A stretch of DNA of 12,815 nt from Actinomycetota bacterium. GTDB taxonomy: Bacteria; Actinomycetota; Actinomycetes; Nanopelagicales; Nanopelagicaceae. The number at the start of each line of letters is the position of its first letter. The first letter of the stretch is position 1. The notes beneath the pieces were generated by a model. That model saw only the letters and a list, made by a program, of their open reading frames with translations. It had not been told where the DNA came from and ran no database searches. The position numbers and the translations under genes are program-made. The DNA lies in assembly GCA_002737595.1 (NCBI GenBank), contig NSHZ01000042.1, positions 1-12,815 on the forward strand, written 5' to 3'. Shown here piece after piece: positions 1 to 7,223 of this stretch.

Positions 1-1116
1 ATTTTGCTCTTTGCCGCAGCCGCCCTCGCAGGTTCCTTCTCTACTTCAATCGGCATGCTCATCGGTTTTCGCGTCCTCCAAGGTATTGGTGGCGCACTCT
101 TGTTGCCGAATAGCACAGCGCTACTCAACGCCAATATCACTCCCGAAAATCGCAATCACACAGTGGGCCTCTGGATAAGTATTAGCGCAACTGGTTTGAT
201 TATCGGTCCGCTCGGCGGCGGACTACTCATTTCGCACTTCGGTTGGCGCGCCGCGCTCTACGGACACATAGTCATCGCCCTCTTCGGCGCGTGGCGTATT
301 GGAAAACTCGATGATGGGCCGCGACGAGAGAATTCACTTGATTTTCCTGGCATTTTTACTGCAAGTTTTACCGCACTTGCCCTGTGCGCTGGACTAATTC
401 AATTCGGAAGAAGCAATGCAAACTATCCACTAGCAACTGCACTCATTGTGATCGGCTTGCTCCTGGGCTACCTCTTCTACCGCATCGAACATCGCGTCGC
501 GCATCCTCTGGTAGACCCGAGTTGGCTGACAGACATTCGTACGCGCGGGGTTCTCTTAGCGTGCGCTATTTACAACGGCACCATTGCCGCTTCGACCTTC
601 TTGATTTCTGTACTGAGTCAAGATAGCCGGAATCTGACACCTCTCCAGGGTGGCATCGTGGTCTGGATGTCTTGCATTCTGATGCCCGTGGGATCGCGCA
701 TTAGCGGCAAGATCAAAAACGTGCCAGATCTCCGAAAGATTATGTTGCGTGGATCAATCGCACTCTCCGTCGGCTACGTAATAATTGCTGCGCTCTCCCA
801 AGGACCCTTCTTGCTGATGCTGGTCACCCTCTCAACTGCTGGATTCTGTGCCGGGTTACTCTTCAGCGGCGACACCATTGCCATTCTTAATATTCTGGAG
901 CCCGCAAAAGCCTCCTCCGGATTAGCCACCTTAAGTTTGGTACGTCAAATTGGTGCGGTCTTTGGAATTGCTCTCATAGGTTCTGCATCTGAACTCTTCG
1001 GACGCGCCACGTCAGTTGATAACGGAAAGAGCCTGGCTATCGCGCTCGCCGGCGTAGTGACGTTGAGCTGCTACTTCCTTTTAAAGAAAGCGCTTACTGC
1101 CACCGTTCACGATTAA
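1..1116 (+). CDS. MFS transporter, DHA2-like drug/solute efflux family, 5' end cut by window edge
   Basis: Proton-coupled membrane transporter; the substrate cannot be told. The reading frame is open from base 1, so the start codon lies to the left of the window. About 371 residues are visible, with roughly twelve hydrophobic segments, which fits a 14-helix DHA2 protein missing its first two. The segment FRVLQGIGGALLLPNS and the antiporter-type motif C stretch GLIIGPLGGGLL are typical of the family. The usual WR-FLINVP stretch at the next helix is replaced by WRAALYGHI, so it is a divergent member. The 3' end overlaps the converging cupin gene by 23 nt. Its place beside a catabolic operon makes substrate uptake or product export possible, but it is convergent with the operon and so not part of it. 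The family is confident; the role is inference. Confidence 0.9.
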   Translation: MLLFAAAALAGSFSTSIGMLIGFRVLQGIGGALLLPNSTALLNANITPENRNHTVGLWISISATGLIIGPLGGGLLISHFGWRAALYGHIVIALFGAWRIGKLDDGPRRENSLDFPGIFTASFTALALCAGLIQFGRSNANYPLATALIVIGLLLGYLFYRIEHRVAHPLVDPSWLTDIRTRGVLLACAIYNGTIAASTFLISVLSQDSRNLTPLQGGIVVWMSCILMPVGSRISGKIKNVPDLRKIMLRGSIALSVGYVIIAALSQGPFLLMLVTLSTAGFCAGLLFSGDTIAILNILEPAKASSGLATLSLVRQIGAVFGIALIGSASELFGRATSVDNGKSLAIALAGVVTLSCYFLLKKALTATVHD

Positions 1117-1639
1117 CCATCGTTGCTGACGGCCTATCTAGATTCCAGGTCGCGCCTTCAACGTTGACCACCTCAACTTCATCTGAGAATCGTGAGTCCA
1201 CGCCCACGACCAAAAGCGGCATCTCAGAAGTAGCTTCACGCAGTACACATGGCATCTTTGCTGAGTGCTTTAATATTTTCGCGTGTGCATTCGCATCCGT
1301 AGATTCATCGAGAACCCATTTCGGGCGAGAATTAAACCAGGCCACCGCCCAGGTTTCCCCTTCAACCGAAGATGCAAAACGTTGCCCCAGGGCAGGGACA
1401 AAGCCGTATTCACCTGGCATATACACATGACCTGAAAGATTGAGCTGGCCTTTAACGATAATAAATTCCTCGTCACACTGATAGTGTCCTACCTCATCGC
1501 GGCGCCAGCCCGCCGGAAAACGTACAAGTAAAGAAGCGGCGCCACTCTCCAGAGAGTCGAGACGATGCATGTCTACGTTCATGCTTGATCCGGGGATGGG
1601 AACGTTCATCCATTCCGTGGTATCAAAGAGATTTACCAA
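1094..1639 (-). CDS. Cupin-fold protein (ChrR-like), metal ligands degenerate
   Basis: A 181-residue protein that looks like a single cupin barrel, roughly residues 30-105, with a C-terminal extension. The barrel is seen from ESGAASLLVRFPAGW, then GHYQCDEEFIIVKGQL (cupin motif 1) and GEYGFVPALGQRF (motif 2). In motif 1 the HxH pair reads H52-Y-Q54, followed by acidic residues at 57-58. In motif 2 no histidine follows PxxG. Two of the usual three histidine ligands are therefore missing, so a metal-dependent dioxygenase role is doubtful and a binding or isomerase role is open. The start chosen is TTG at 1639, because residues 2-20 match the usual N-terminal lead of such cupins; an ATG at 1609 is the alternative. 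It overlaps the upstream lyase gene by 17 nt and is the last gene of the operon. It converges on the MFS gene with a 23-nt overlap. Confidence 0.75.
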   Translation of the reverse strand: MVNLFDTTEWMNVPIPGSSMNVDMHRLDSLESGAASLLVRFPAGWRRDEVGHYQCDEEFIIVKGQLNLSGHVYMPGEYGFVPALGQRFASSVEGETWAVAWFNSRPKWVLDESTDANAHAKILKHSAKMPCVLREATSEMPLLVVGVDSRFSDEVEVVNVEGATWNLDRPSATMVNRERWQ

Positions 1640-2465
1640 GATTGACCACCCTTCGAGCAGAGCGGATTACTGCTTCATCGAGCAGTCGTCCCTTGGCGTC
1701 GGTGAGTACTCCCCCGCCTTGAGCGTCGTAGCGATCGATCATGTCCTGCGCTTCCGCTAATGCCTCGACAGAAGGAGTAAACACTTCGTTCACAATGGCG
1801 ACCTGGGCTGGATGGATGCAAGTACGTCCGAAGTAACCCATACGAGCGTGCTCGATGGTGCTCTGACGGAAAGCTTCGAGATCCTTAAAATCTGTACCCA
1901 CCGGCGCAATCGGAGGATTAATCCCAGCCGCGGCACTGCAAAGGACTACATAGGAACGTGCGTAGAGGAACTCTTTCTCATCGGGTCCTAATTCCACGGA
2001 CATATCGGCTTTAAGGTCGTACTCACCGATTTGCATCCGACTCACACGAGGAGCTCGCGCGATTTCGCGAGCATTGAGAATACCTTCCGCCGTTTCCACC
2101 AACGCCGAAACAGTGATACTGCGTTCTGGAATTCCTAATTTCCGCTCAATATTGGAAATGATCAGATCTAGAGCAGCGAGTTGCTCTACATTTTCACACT
2201 TTGGAAAGATCAGACCTGCAATCGGCGCGGTGATCACTGCATTGAGATCAGCTACCAGATCGTCTGAGTTATTCACCCGCACCCAAATCTTATGAGCGCT
2301 TGCCGAGTTTGCCGATATCCACGCCCCGGAGATGTCGCGCCCTTCTTGCTTACGATTAGTCGGTACCGCGTCCTCGAGATCAAGAATTACATAGTCAGCG
2401 CCTCGTTCAAGACACTTGGCCAATCGATCCGGTTGATCACCAGGGACGTAGAGGTAACTTCTCAT
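1623..2465 (-). CDS. CitE-like CoA-ester lyase (HpcH/HpaI aldolase superfamily)
   Basis: Cleaves or forms the C-C bond of a 3-hydroxy-dicarboxylyl-CoA ester of the malyl-CoA or citramalyl-CoA type, giving acyl-CoA plus a 2-oxoacid. The 280-residue length is usual for the short CitE-like branch. Visible motifs are the N-terminal YVPGDQPDRLAK (6-17), DLEDAVP (29-35), substrate-binding R64 in WVRVN, FPK (87-89), and the likely Mg ligands E124 in ETAEGI and D150 in GEYDL. Near the C-terminus are PPIAPVGTDF (184-193) and GRTCIHPAQV (213-222). The common GK before CIHP is GR here. The start ATG overlaps the acyl-CoA dehydrogenase stop as ATGA, with no clear Shine-Dalgarno, so translation is probably coupled. 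No citrate lyase alpha or acyl-carrier subunit is nearby, which argues for a stand-alone CoA lyase rather than citrate lyase beta subunit. The exact substrate is unknown. Confidence 0.9.
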   Translation of the reverse strand: MRSYLYVPGDQPDRLAKCLERGADYVILDLEDAVPTNRKQEGRDISGAWISANSASAHKIWVRVNNSDDLVADLNAVITAPIAGLIFPKCENVEQLAALDLIISNIERKLGIPERSITVSALVETAEGILNAREIARAPRVSRMQIGEYDLKADMSVELGPDEKEFLYARSYVVLCSAAAGINPPIAPVGTDFKDLEAFRQSTIEHARMGYFGRTCIHPAQVAIVNEVFTPSVEALAEAQDMIDRYDAQGGGVLTDAKGRLLDEAVIRSARRVVNLGKSL

Positions 2466-3625
2466 CCGATCTGCGTTTTTCCAGATACCAGCGACTTGGA
2501 AATAATTGTCCTCATAATGTCGTTTGTACCTTCACCGATGCTCATCAGTGGCGCATCACGATAGAGGCGCTCAACTACGTACTCAGTCGAGTAACCGTAT
2601 CCACCATGGATCCGCATGGCTTCTAGCGAAGCTTCGATGGCAACTTCACTTGCAAAGTACTTTGCCATTCCCGACTCCATATCAACTCGTTCGCCAGCGT
2701 CTGCTTTTGAAGCCGCCCAATAAGTGATCAGACGAGCCGCTTGTGTTTGCGTTGCGATCGTAGCAATCTTCAATTGAATTGCCTGAAACTCGCTAATAGG
2801 TTGACCGAATGCATGACGGTTCTTTGAATATTCAAGGGCGGCTTCGTAAGCAGCTTGAGCAATACCCACGCTTCGGGCCGCGATATTGATGCGCCCAGAT
2901 TCCAGACCTGAAAGGACTTGCTGCATGCCACGGCCTTCAACTCCACCCAGCAAGTTCTCCACTGGTACGCGTACGTTGTCGAGCACCACTTCACACGATT
3001 CAGGTCCCTTGTAGCCCAGCTTGCCGATATCACGACTTACCGTGAAACCAGGAGTGCCAGCCTCTATGAGAATCACGCTCATGCCCTTGTGGGCAGGGGA
3101 AGCATCTGGATCGGTCTTCACTAAGACGGGAAGAGGATTTGCATAGCGCGCATTTGTGATCCACATTTTGGTGCCATTAATAACGTACTCATCACCTTCA
3201 CGCTTGGCAGTAGTCCGGATGCCTTGAAGATCGGTACCAGCGCCTGGTTCTGTTAAGCCAATCCCAGTACGGCGCTTACCTGTGGCTAACTCAGGAAGAT
3301 ACTTCTGCTTCTGTTCTTCAGTGCCGTGCTTGGCGATCATCCAGCAGGAGAGCGAGTGACTACCCAAGATGCCGGCAACACCCATCCAACCGCGGGCAAG
3401 TTCTTCAAAGACCAGGGCGAATGAGACCATGTCGATATCAAGCCCGCCGTACTCTTCTGGAATGGTCATTCCGAAGAGACCCATATCTGCAAGTCCCGCC
3501 ACGATTTCGGTCGGATAGCGCCCGCTTCGCTCCCACTCGTTAGCTACGGGCTTGATTTCCTTTTCTACAAAGTCTCGCAACACAGCTTTGAATGCCGTTT
3601 GTTCCTCGTTGAGTGTGAAATCCAT
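2462..3625 (-). CDS. Acyl-CoA dehydrogenase
   Basis: FAD enzyme that introduces the alpha,beta double bond into an acyl-CoA and passes electrons to ETF. It is full length at 387 residues. Visible are the N-terminal helical domain (1-120), the FAD/substrate motif LTEPGAGTD (124-132) followed by INGTKMWITNA (149-159), and GKLGYKGPESCEVVLDNVRV (201-220). R270 lies in NRHAFGQPI (269-277), followed by IHGGYGY (339-345). The catalytic base is E365 in GEGTNDIMR, the usual place in short-chain and medium-chain enzymes. The ATG has a very good AGGAGG site 6 nt upstream, which also encodes the last residues of the DUF35 gene. The gap to that gene is 2 nt, and the stop overlaps the lyase start as ATGA. 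It probably feeds the MaoC pair of the same operon, though the dehydrogenase could also act on a different acyl chain. Confidence 0.96.
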   Translation of the reverse strand: MDFTLNEEQTAFKAVLRDFVEKEIKPVANEWERSGRYPTEIVAGLADMGLFGMTIPEEYGGLDIDMVSFALVFEELARGWMGVAGILGSHSLSCWMIAKHGTEEQKQKYLPELATGKRRTGIGLTEPGAGTDLQGIRTTAKREGDEYVINGTKMWITNARYANPLPVLVKTDPDASPAHKGMSVILIEAGTPGFTVSRDIGKLGYKGPESCEVVLDNVRVPVENLLGGVEGRGMQQVLSGLESGRINIAARSVGIAQAAYEAALEYSKNRHAFGQPISEFQAIQLKIATIATQTQAARLITYWAASKADAGERVDMESGMAKYFASEVAIEASLEAMRIHGGYGYSTEYVVERLYRDAPLMSIGEGTNDIMRTIISKSLVSGKTQIG

Positions 3626-3627
3626 CT

Positions 3628-4026
3628 CTATCCTCCTACTGGTACGAAGAGTGGTAGCGCTCTGCCGTCACTCAAGGGTTGCCATTTCAATACGACCGGT
3701 TGATCGCATGAGATCTTGGTACTACTACCATCTATACGTGTCAGCATGATGGGGCCCTCTGCTAAACGCACTCGCGCAATAATATAAGGAGCCTCGAAGC
3801 CCTCCTGAGGAGCGCGCATCACTTCGGTCCACGAGTCAATTATTCCTTGGCCCGAAACTTTCTGCCATTCAAGATCCGTCCCACCGCAATGCGAGCAGAG
3901 GGCACGTGGATAGTGCTGGTACTTCGAGCAAACGTTGCAGGATTGAAGAAGTAACTCCTGAATGCGCGTGCCTTCCCAGAAGGGAGCGGAAACAGCATCC
4001 TCAATGGGCAAGTAGGGAAAACTCAT
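3628..4026 (-). CDS. DUF35 protein: zinc ribbon plus OB-fold, partner of the thiolase-like protein
   Basis: A 132-residue two-domain protein. After a short N-terminal helix region (1-28) comes a rubredoxin-like zinc ribbon with C30-x2-C33 and C44-x2-C47. An OB-fold follows from about residue 55 to the end (KVSGQGIIDSWTEV, then EAPYIIARVRL). DUF35 proteins bind thiolase-superfamily partners; in ChsH2 the DUF35 domain binds the aldolase Ltp2. Here it is a separate gene directly after a thiolase-like gene, joined by an ATGA overlap, so a complex with that product is very likely. The start was set at the ATG at 4026 because it makes this ATGA junction. A longer frame to 4125 adds 33 residues with no domain character and runs deep into the thiolase-like gene. 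It could be a regulatory or substrate-channelling subunit, or part of the active site. Confidence 0.9.
   Translation of the reverse strand: MSFPYLPIEDAVSAPFWEGTRIQELLLQSCNVCSKYQHYPRALCSHCGGTDLEWQKVSGQGIIDSWTEVMRAPQEGFEAPYIIARVRLAEGPIMLTRIDGSSTKISCDQPVVLKWQPLSDGRALPLFVPVGG
3632..3637 (-). promoter_or_regulatory. Strong Shine-Dalgarno site of the acyl-CoA dehydrogenase
   Basis: A perfect AGGAGG on the minus strand, 6 nt before the ATG at 3625. It lies inside the last two glycine codons of the DUF35 gene. It is the best ribosome site of the operon, whose other genes mostly rely on start-stop overlaps, so the dehydrogenase may be made in larger amount than its neighbours. Confidence 0.8.
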
Positions 4027-5159
4027 GACACTTTCTCCAGAATCACGGTGGCGTGCGTAGAAATAATGCCGCCCGTACCGTGTGCCAACGCGCGGCGTGC
4101 ATGGGGGACTTGCCGCTCGCCACATTCACCCCGGAGCTGTCGCACCGCCTCAACAAGTAAGAGAATTCCGTACTGACCTGGATGGCAGTAGGAGAGCCCA
4201 CCGCCAGAAGTATTAAGTGGGAAAGATCCACCGGGACGAGTCTTCCCGCTGAGTAGTAAATCAGCCGCTCCCCCGCGTGGAGCAAAACCCAACGCTTCTA
4301 ATGTGAGCAAGACCGTGATGGTGAAGGAATCGTACACTTCCACCACATCTATATCCTGCGGAGTAATACCCGCCATAGCAAAGGCGCGCTTCCCACTCTC
4401 TACCGCGCCAGTCACCATCAAGTCATCCACACTCGTCATCGACGTATTCGTGGTCGCCTCGCCATAACCAATAATTTTCACGCCACGCTTCTTGTCCACG
4501 AGCTTGGTAGTGAGCACAATTGCGCCGCCGCCATCAGTCACCAAACAACAATCCGCCGTGGTTAATGGCGATGAAATCAGATCTGCATCCTCAATGTCTG
4601 CCGGAGTGAGCGACTTGGTCCCGTATCGAAAGGCGACTGGATTAAGCAGCGCCCATTCGCGGGCGCTGATGGCAACTTCCGAAAGCGCGGCTCGGCCAGT
4701 GGGAACCTCGTGGAGGTAACGCTGGGCCGCCATTGCATAATAAGAGAGCGGAAAGAGCGGTCCATAAGGGGTTTCGAATTGCGCCTCTGGAGTGTGATGT
4801 TCAACGACCCCGCCGAGCGATCGTGACTTAGCGGACCGTTGATTAGATGCGAAGGAAATCACCACCGTGGAGCACTGGCCACTGCGTAAAGCCTCTACCG
4901 CACGCGCCACGTAGATTTCAAAGGAACTACCACCAGCAAATGAGGAATCCGTAAAGCTGGGAACGATGCCGAGGTAATCTGCCAATTGCGTTGCAGAAAA
5001 ACGAGAAATACCATTAGTGGCAATGCCATCGACGTCCTGGGTCGTTAATCCCGCATCAGCAAGAGCGCGAGTCACTGCTTGACTCTGTAACTCGAGAATC
5101 GACTTAGTAGTCACTCCCAAATCACATTCGGCAGCACCCACGATAAAAACATCTTGCAT
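4023..5159 (-). CDS. Thiolase-like lipid-transfer (SCP2-thiolase/Ltp2-type) protein, probable retro-aldolase
   Basis: A 378-residue member of the thiolase superfamily, SCP2-thiolase branch. It has an N-terminal thiolase fold start (VFIVGAAECDLG, then DVDGIATNG) and a C-terminal domain with TRPGGSFPLNTSGGG (307-321). By eye alignment with SCP2 thiolases, the nucleophilic cysteine falls at A75 (FAGGSSFEIYVAR) and is missing. The histidine of the HDCF-type motif is a tyrosine, Y276 in VYDSFT. A second tyrosine, Y324, stands just before the CHPG motif (325-328). This pattern suits the Ltp2 group, where tyrosines replace thiolase residues and the enzyme, with a DUF35 partner, performs retro-aldol cleavage of a 3-hydroxyacyl-CoA. 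The order here of MaoC, MaoC, thiolase-like, DUF35 supports that reading. It overlaps the MaoC gene by 1 nt (TAATG) and the DUF35 gene by 4 nt. An ordinary thiolase is unlikely; a non-catalytic scaffold remains possible. Confidence 0.88.
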   Translation of the reverse strand: MQDVFIVGAAECDLGVTTKSILELQSQAVTRALADAGLTTQDVDGIATNGISRFSATQLADYLGIVPSFTDSSFAGGSSFEIYVARAVEALRSGQCSTVVISFASNQRSAKSRSLGGVVEHHTPEAQFETPYGPLFPLSYYAMAAQRYLHEVPTGRAALSEVAISAREWALLNPVAFRYGTKSLTPADIEDADLISSPLTTADCCLVTDGGGAIVLTTKLVDKKRGVKIIGYGEATTNTSMTSVDDLMVTGAVESGKRAFAMAGITPQDIDVVEVYDSFTITVLLTLEALGFAPRGGAADLLLSGKTRPGGSFPLNTSGGGLSYCHPGQYGILLLVEAVRQLRGECGERQVPHARRALAHGTGGIISTHATVILEKVS

Positions 5160-5557
5160 TAGATACGCACCTGCGCTCCAGCTGGCGAGAGCACTGGGTG
5201 ATTATCCTCGCCAGCAGTCATCGAGAGCTCTAGCGTTACTTCGTTTCCCTCCACATGTGTTACAGCACCGTGGCACGTAACTGTTTCACCAGCAAAAACC
5301 ATTGTCGTAAAGCGAAAATGTAGACGCGTAATGAACGAATCTGGTCCTAACCAATCTTGCAAAGCCTCAGCCAAAATGGCACCTAATGCCTGACCGTCAA
5401 CAATAGGCGACTTAATCTTCTTCGAAGCTAAGAATTCGTTGTCGTAGTGGAGCCGATGCCAATCCCATGTCGCGCCCGCGTAAGCGATCATGTTAGTGAT
5501 ATCTATGGTGCGCGTAAGGGTCGGCATCTGCGACCCAACGGATAATTGGTGATTCAT
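5159..5557 (-). CDS. MaoC-type enoyl-CoA hydratase, catalytic subunit (ChsH1-like)
   Basis: A single hot-dog protein of 132 residues. The R-specific hydratase motif is intact: D32 and H37 in GATWDWHRLHYD. A hydrophobic helix follows (IVDGQALGAILAEAL), with GETVTCHGAVTHVEGNEVTL toward the end. It would hydrate a trans-enoyl-CoA to the 3-hydroxyacyl-CoA. The upstream neighbour is the matching FAS1-like half, so a heterodimer or heterotetramer like ChsH1 with ChsH2 is expected. The ATG at 5557 was chosen over the one at 5575 because it forms an ATGA overlap with the preceding stop and has GGAG 8 nt upstream. The longer form would add six residues containing that ribosome site. The stop overlaps the thiolase-like start by 1 nt. 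Confidence 0.9.
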   Translation of the reverse strand: MNHQLSVGSQMPTLTRTIDITNMIAYAGATWDWHRLHYDNEFLASKKIKSPIVDGQALGAILAEALQDWLGPDSFITRLHFRFTTMVFAGETVTCHGAVTHVEGNEVTLELSMTAGEDNHPVLSPAGAQVRI

Positions 5558-6042
5558 CGTGGAATCTCCGACCATATAAGCGACTCAGTATTTGTTGCCA
5601 ATAATTCATTCTTCTGATTTGTATAGGTAGCAGTCGAGAACATTGTCATCATCTTCAACCCCTTGGAGTTCGTGCGCTCCGTAACAGAGTCGATCACCCA
5701 AGTTGCGCTAATGACATCGCTCTCGACGATGGCTTGATGAAAGTGGTAATCATTTCCACCGCGAACAAGCCGCGTATTGGGCACTTCGATTTTCCACAGA
5801 TGACCGGCATACCCGTCGGAATCCATCGGAAGCCCCGCGTATTGATTTGTTTCACAGACCCAGGTGGGGGGTGCAATAACTCCTGAATATCCATGCTCTC
5901 TCGCAAAGTTATCATCGGTGTAAAGCGGATTCTCATCTCCAATTGCCATGGCAAAGTAACGAATGCTCGCTTTACCTACCGGCTCAGGAGCCGTATAGGC
6001 GATACTCCTTCCGACCAGAGCGGAGATCTCAGGAGTGAGCAT
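5554..6042 (-). CDS. FAS1-like / MaoC N-terminal dehydratase-domain protein (non-catalytic partner)
   Basis: A 162-residue hot-dog protein of the MaoC N-terminal dehydratase family. It shows IGDENPLYTDD (35-44) and GVIAPPTWVCETNQY, both typical of the half-domain that binds the CoA ester but does not catalyse. The hydratase histidine is replaced: D36 is kept, but Y41 stands where the histidine would be. It overlaps the next gene, the catalytic MaoC protein, by 4 nt (ATGA). Together they probably form one active hydratase, as ChsH2 and ChsH1 do. Unlike ChsH2, it does not carry the DUF35 domain, which is encoded two genes downstream. The ATG at 6042 overlaps the end of the RidA gene by 14 nt and has only a weak GGCGG ribosome site, so a slightly different start cannot be excluded. 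Confidence 0.88.
   Translation of the reverse strand: MLTPEISALVGRSIAYTAPEPVGKASIRYFAMAIGDENPLYTDDNFAREHGYSGVIAPPTWVCETNQYAGLPMDSDGYAGHLWKIEVPNTRLVRGGNDYHFHQAIVESDVISATWVIDSVTERTNSKGLKMMTMFSTATYTNQKNELLATNTESLIWSEIPR
5566..5569 (-). promoter_or_regulatory. Shine-Dalgarno that decides the start of the small MaoC gene
   Basis: GGAG on the minus strand, 8 nt before the ATG at 5557. It lies downstream of the alternative ATG at 5575, so it favours the shorter protein. Confidence 0.55.
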
Positions 6043-7222
6043 TTAATACCGCCATCGGGAAGACTTCCAACATAAATTCAGGACGGAGCAGCGCTGCACA
6101 GAGCGCACCGGTAGATGCTGGCCAAGGTGCGCGCAACAATGATTGACGCACGCCAGCCACTCCGCGGTACTCCGGCAATCCTTCTGGGGTGACAAATTCA
6201 ATGGTGGAGACCAAATCCGCGGCCGTAGCGCCCGCAGCTTGGAGTACTTCCATCACAGCGCCGTAGGTTACTTCAGCTTGTGCGACCACATCACCCGAGT
6301 GAAGCGCTTCTTGAGATTCCATGTCAAGTGAAGCAAACCCAGACATATACAACGTTTCGCCGGCGAGTACGCCCGGGGTGTAAGTCAGGGTGTCGTAGCG
6401 CTTCCACCCCGGATTGATGCCCCTTAATTCATGGCGACTTGCAGTGATATCGACCGCAACCAAGATTTCTGGATGATGCAAACGGCTCATCAGAATTCCA
6501 CCTGCTCCTGGAAATACCCCAGCACCCCCAAGCAATTCTTTTCGAGCTCGACCACTCTTGGGATACACATCGCGAGTTGCCGGAGTAGAGAAATCATATG
6601 TTGTGACGGCTTGTCCAAGATTCATACCAATGCGATTGAGGAGCGCACCTGCCTTTTCGAGGCAGTAACGGTATTGCGCCACAAAATCTCCTTGGTGCAC
6701 CACATCGCCCTTAGCATCAACAGGGAGCATCGTAGGAAGGAATACCGAGCCATCGTGTCCCTCTCGAATAGCAGAACGTGACCAACCCGCGTCGGGCTCA
6801 TCAATCAATGACTTGCCACCGCCTCGCGACGCGTGTACCTCTATTTCAATGAGAGCGGCCGGGCGAAGCAAGCGCTCGACCACGACTGTCGTGAGCGATA
6901 GGCGATGGGATCCAAAGGTGCTTTGACGGACAGACTTTACCGCATCGTAATCAAGGATGCCTTGTACGGTGACGTTTTCCACTACATGCGTGACATCAGC
7001 AAATGTAAGTCCTTCAGCGCCGAGAATTCTTTCAATCTTGGCGTATGCCGTACGTGTTTGTGCAGTCATGTCACCTTTAACGACCATACGACCGGTCTCC
7101 GGATCATGCTCACTGGCTGAATGCCCCGACAGAAAGGCATCATTTCCATGCATCAAACCCAGAGAGAAGGTGTAATCCGAATATTTGAACCAAGGAAAAT
7201 CGGTAGGCGTGATTGCGTGCAT
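6029..7222 (-). CDS. Protein of three tandem RidA (YjgF/YER057c/UK114) domains
   Basis: A 397-residue protein in which I see three RidA-like domains in a row, roughly residues 14-132, 147-262 and 276-394. Each ends in the same strand pattern: ERLLRPAALIEIEVHA (116-131), SRLHHPEILVAVDITA (246-261) and AALLRPEFMLEVFPMA (376-391). RidA proteins are homotrimers of about 130 residues that hydrolyse reactive enamines and imines using an arginine. By this alignment the arginine is present in domains 1 (R117) and 2 (R247) but is A377 in domain 3. The protein would thus be a one-chain trimer with two normal arginines. It starts at the ATG at 7222, 1 nt after the MmgE/PrpD stop; the longer TTG start at 7249 is less likely. 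Its role is unknown: enamine or imine hydrolysis, a non-deaminase ligand-binding role, or an isomerase-like step are possible. Confidence 0.85.
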   Translation of the reverse strand: MHAITPTDFPWFKYSDYTFSLGLMHGNDAFLSGHSASEHDPETGRMVVKGDMTAQTRTAYAKIERILGAEGLTFADVTHVVENVTVQGILDYDAVKSVRQSTFGSHRLSLTTVVVERLLRPAALIEIEVHASRGGGKSLIDEPDAGWSRSAIREGHDGSVFLPTMLPVDAKGDVVHQGDFVAQYRYCLEKAGALLNRIGMNLGQAVTTYDFSTPATRDVYPKSGRARKELLGGAGVFPGAGGILMSRLHHPEILVAVDITASRHELRGINPGWKRYDTLTYTPGVLAGETLYMSGFASLDMESQEALHSGDVVAQAEVTYGAVMEVLQAAGATAADLVSTIEFVTPEGLPEYRGVAGVRQSLLRAPWPASTGALCAALLRPEFMLEVFPMAVLNAHS

Positions 7223-7223
7223 A

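Noticed and set aside
1623..2465. Naming the gene citE as citrate lyase beta subunit
   Set aside because: No citrate lyase alpha subunit or acyl-carrier subunit is present; a stand-alone CoA-ester lyase is more likely.
4023..5159. Reading the gene as an ordinary acetyl-CoA acetyltransferase (thiolase)
   Set aside because: The nucleophilic cysteine is an alanine by alignment and the HDCF-type histidine is a tyrosine. Adjacent MaoC and DUF35 genes fit an Ltp2-type role better.
6431..6781. A 116-codon plus-strand open frame
   Set aside because: It is antisense to the RidA protein, which has clear domains; the product has no family marks.
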